This document shows, in pieces, positions 62,521 through 64,000 of a stretch of 64,000 nt of DNA (within the stretch, counting starts at the first letter, position 1; every line of letters starts with the position of its first letter). The position numbers and the translations under genes are program-made. The stretch is from Heterobilharzia americana. Its lineage: Eukaryota; Platyhelminthes; Trematoda; Strigeidida; Schistosomatidae. The DNA is taken from contig OX104130.1 in NCBI GenBank assembly GCA_944470555.2, positions 61,881,160 through 61,945,159 on the forward strand. The letters run 5' to 3'. Under the pieces are notes generated by a model. That model ran no database searches, was not told the origin of the DNA, and saw nothing but the letters and a program-made list of their open reading frames with translations.

Positions 62521-62690
62521 GTGCAGGTACATCCAGCTGACGAGTCCTAAACAAGATGAAAGGTGCGTCCTGGATTCTGCTGCTAGTCATCAGGATGAAT
62601 ATATCATGAAACTCCGGCAGCATCGAGGCACCCACACAGGAGCTCATCTACCTACAGAAGTTGGGCAATTCAACTATATATAGAAGACGG
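62521..62690 (+). repeat. Sm-alpha unit with weakened hammerhead (plus)
   Basis: GGTACATCCAG, core CTGACGAG (62537-62544; the variable base at position 7 differs, which is permitted), GAAA (62558-62561) followed by G instead of C, and the GUC site at 62567-62569 with CTGGATTC. Stem II pairing is poor (GTCC against AGAT). The satellite linker (GGCAGCATCGAGGC and what follows) runs to 62690. It faces the minus ribozyme with about 15 bp between them. Confidence 0.75.
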
Positions 62691-62697
62691 AAAATCC

Positions 62698-63801
62698 ATT
62701 ATTATTTGTCCCTTGGGTTCCTAGTGGAACATAGGGCTTCACTAGCACGTCACCATTTCAATCTCTTCTCTGCAGCCTATCCAACCTGGCTGTACCACTA
62801 CCCACAAGCTATCATTTTTTCCAAACACGATCTCCTCCATGTCATCCTCGGACGCCTAACTCGCCGTTTCTCATGCAGGTTCCACTCCAGGACCTGGCAC
62901 GTGGTCCGCAAACAGTCTTCTCGGTGCATGTCCAATCCGTCTCCACTTTTTTCTATAAATTTGTTGGGCGACAGGTTCATGGTTAGTTCGTTGCCATCCA
63001 GAATGAGATCTTTGTTGCTTATTCTTTCTGGCCATCTGATCTGATCTTCAATATCGAGCGAGCGTAGGCGGCAGCTATTGATAAATATCTGCAATTTTTG
63101 GAAATGCTTTTCGTAGCTCACCAACTCTCTGAACCATATAGAAGCACTGACTTAACATTAGTGTTGTAAATCTCGACCTTGTTCCTTATGCTGACTGCAG
63201 TAGATCCCCACACTGATTTCAGACTGACGAAGGTCTGTCTTGCTGTCTTCCTGACCCTGGCTTTGACATCCTCAGCTGTGCCGCCGCCTGTTGTTGAAAC
63301 GATGCTGTCCTGCCTAGATAGGCGAAAGAGAAAACTTCCTTTACATTTCTCGCGTTCATGATGATTGGTGCTTGTTGTTGGGTGGGTATCTTCATCATCT
63401 CTGTATTCTCTACGTTCACGTGAAGGAAGTCTCGTCTTCGCTGCCTCTTCTGCCAACTTATTAGTTTTCGCCTGTAGACCTTAGAGTTTGTGTGACATTA
63501 GACAAAAATCATCATGGACGGAATCCAAATCTTCTAGGCTCTTTCTATCGGTTCAGCCAGCGTATGTCCATCTTCTCGCTCCTCACAGTTTGTTGCATGA
63601 TCCAGTCGAGCACAATCAGGAAGATGATCGGTGATAGTAGGCGGCAACCTTGTCTCACTCCTGTCTTCACTTCGGAGGCATCACTGAGTTTTCCATTGTG
63701 AACCACTTGGTATGCAGCGTCGTCATATAGCTGTTAAACGAGGTTGATAAAAGTTTTTGGTATTTCGTAGTGTTGAAGCAGCTTCCAAGCTATTTCTCGG
63801 T
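62698..63801 (-). mobile_element. RTE/SR2-like LINE, copy H (minus)
   Basis: The minus-strand copy ends at the short ATTATTATTTG tail (62698) and extends to the RT region near 63801 (CCGAGAAATAGCTTGGAAGC, VDREVIW equivalent). Motifs are YGSESW, VSTTGGGTAEDVKARVRK and WRRSC. It has several frame breaks. The body follows the satellite pair after only a few bases. Confidence 0.9.
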
Positions 63802-64000
63802 CAAATAGTTCTAATATCCTGACAGCAGAGGATAAAAAACGATTCTATTTATAGCAAACATTTTGTCGGGGATACATGTTTAGTAACATAATAGGGAAAA
63901 CCAAGTCTATCAGGAGATTACTGTTGTGTATCTTTTCTTTTCCCTGATTTGTCTAATATCAAACATTGTTTGCAATGAACGCCTTAAAAGATAGGCGTAC
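63802..64000. other. Unassigned window end
   Basis: AT-rich sequence without recognisable features. Confidence 0.4.

Overview
This is a repeat-dominated eukaryotic window, most likely from a blood fluke (Schistosoma; species not resolved). Three things point there: Sm-alpha-type satellite units carrying hammerhead-ribozyme cores, an abundant RTE/SR2-like LINE with (TAA)n tails, and an AT-rich background. There are no operons and no bacterial-style genes. Most long open frames are decayed retroelements or chance ORFs.

Host genes are few and split by introns. (1) The first coding exon of a NAB-type (EGR-binding) transcriptional co-regulator lies on the minus strand at 4011-4116. (2) A complete two-exon gene for acidic ribosomal protein P1 (RPLP1) lies on the plus strand at 47413-47962. 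(3) There are probable terminal exons of two unrecognised genes, at 56374-56692 (minus) and 59992-60185 (plus). A small hypothetical ORF on the minus strand (51292-51549) abuts a duplication boundary.

Layout: 1-12.5 kb holds three closely related RTE fragments, a tRNA-derived SINE foldback, hammerhead satellite units, the NAB exon and a CR1-like relic. 12.5-18.2 kb has the best RTE copy and a nearly intact Penelope-like element with reverse transcriptase and GIY-YIG endonuclease. 18.6-19.5 kb is a SINE palindrome. 22.6-27.3 kb has another RTE copy, satellite units and a decayed Ty3/gypsy element. About 30-54.7 kb looks clearly GC-richer and contains older, heavily decayed LINEs. Inside it sits a nested inverted duplication. 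The outer arms are 35077-38178 and 51564-54692; the inner arms are 41364-41963 and 45773-46372. They enclose a decayed LINE and RPLP1. 55-64 kb returns to AT-rich sequence with two host exons, two RTE copies, SINE composites and a head-to-head pair of hammerhead ribozymes.

The most notable structure is the nested inverted duplication. Its arms are practically identical wherever I compared them, apart from one 27-bp indel and one substitution near an arm edge. Yet the material between the paired arms differs on the two sides, and one of those intervals is an old, heavily decayed LINE. That fits either arm homogenisation by gene conversion, as in sex-chromosome palindromes, or a very recent rearrangement or assembly join.
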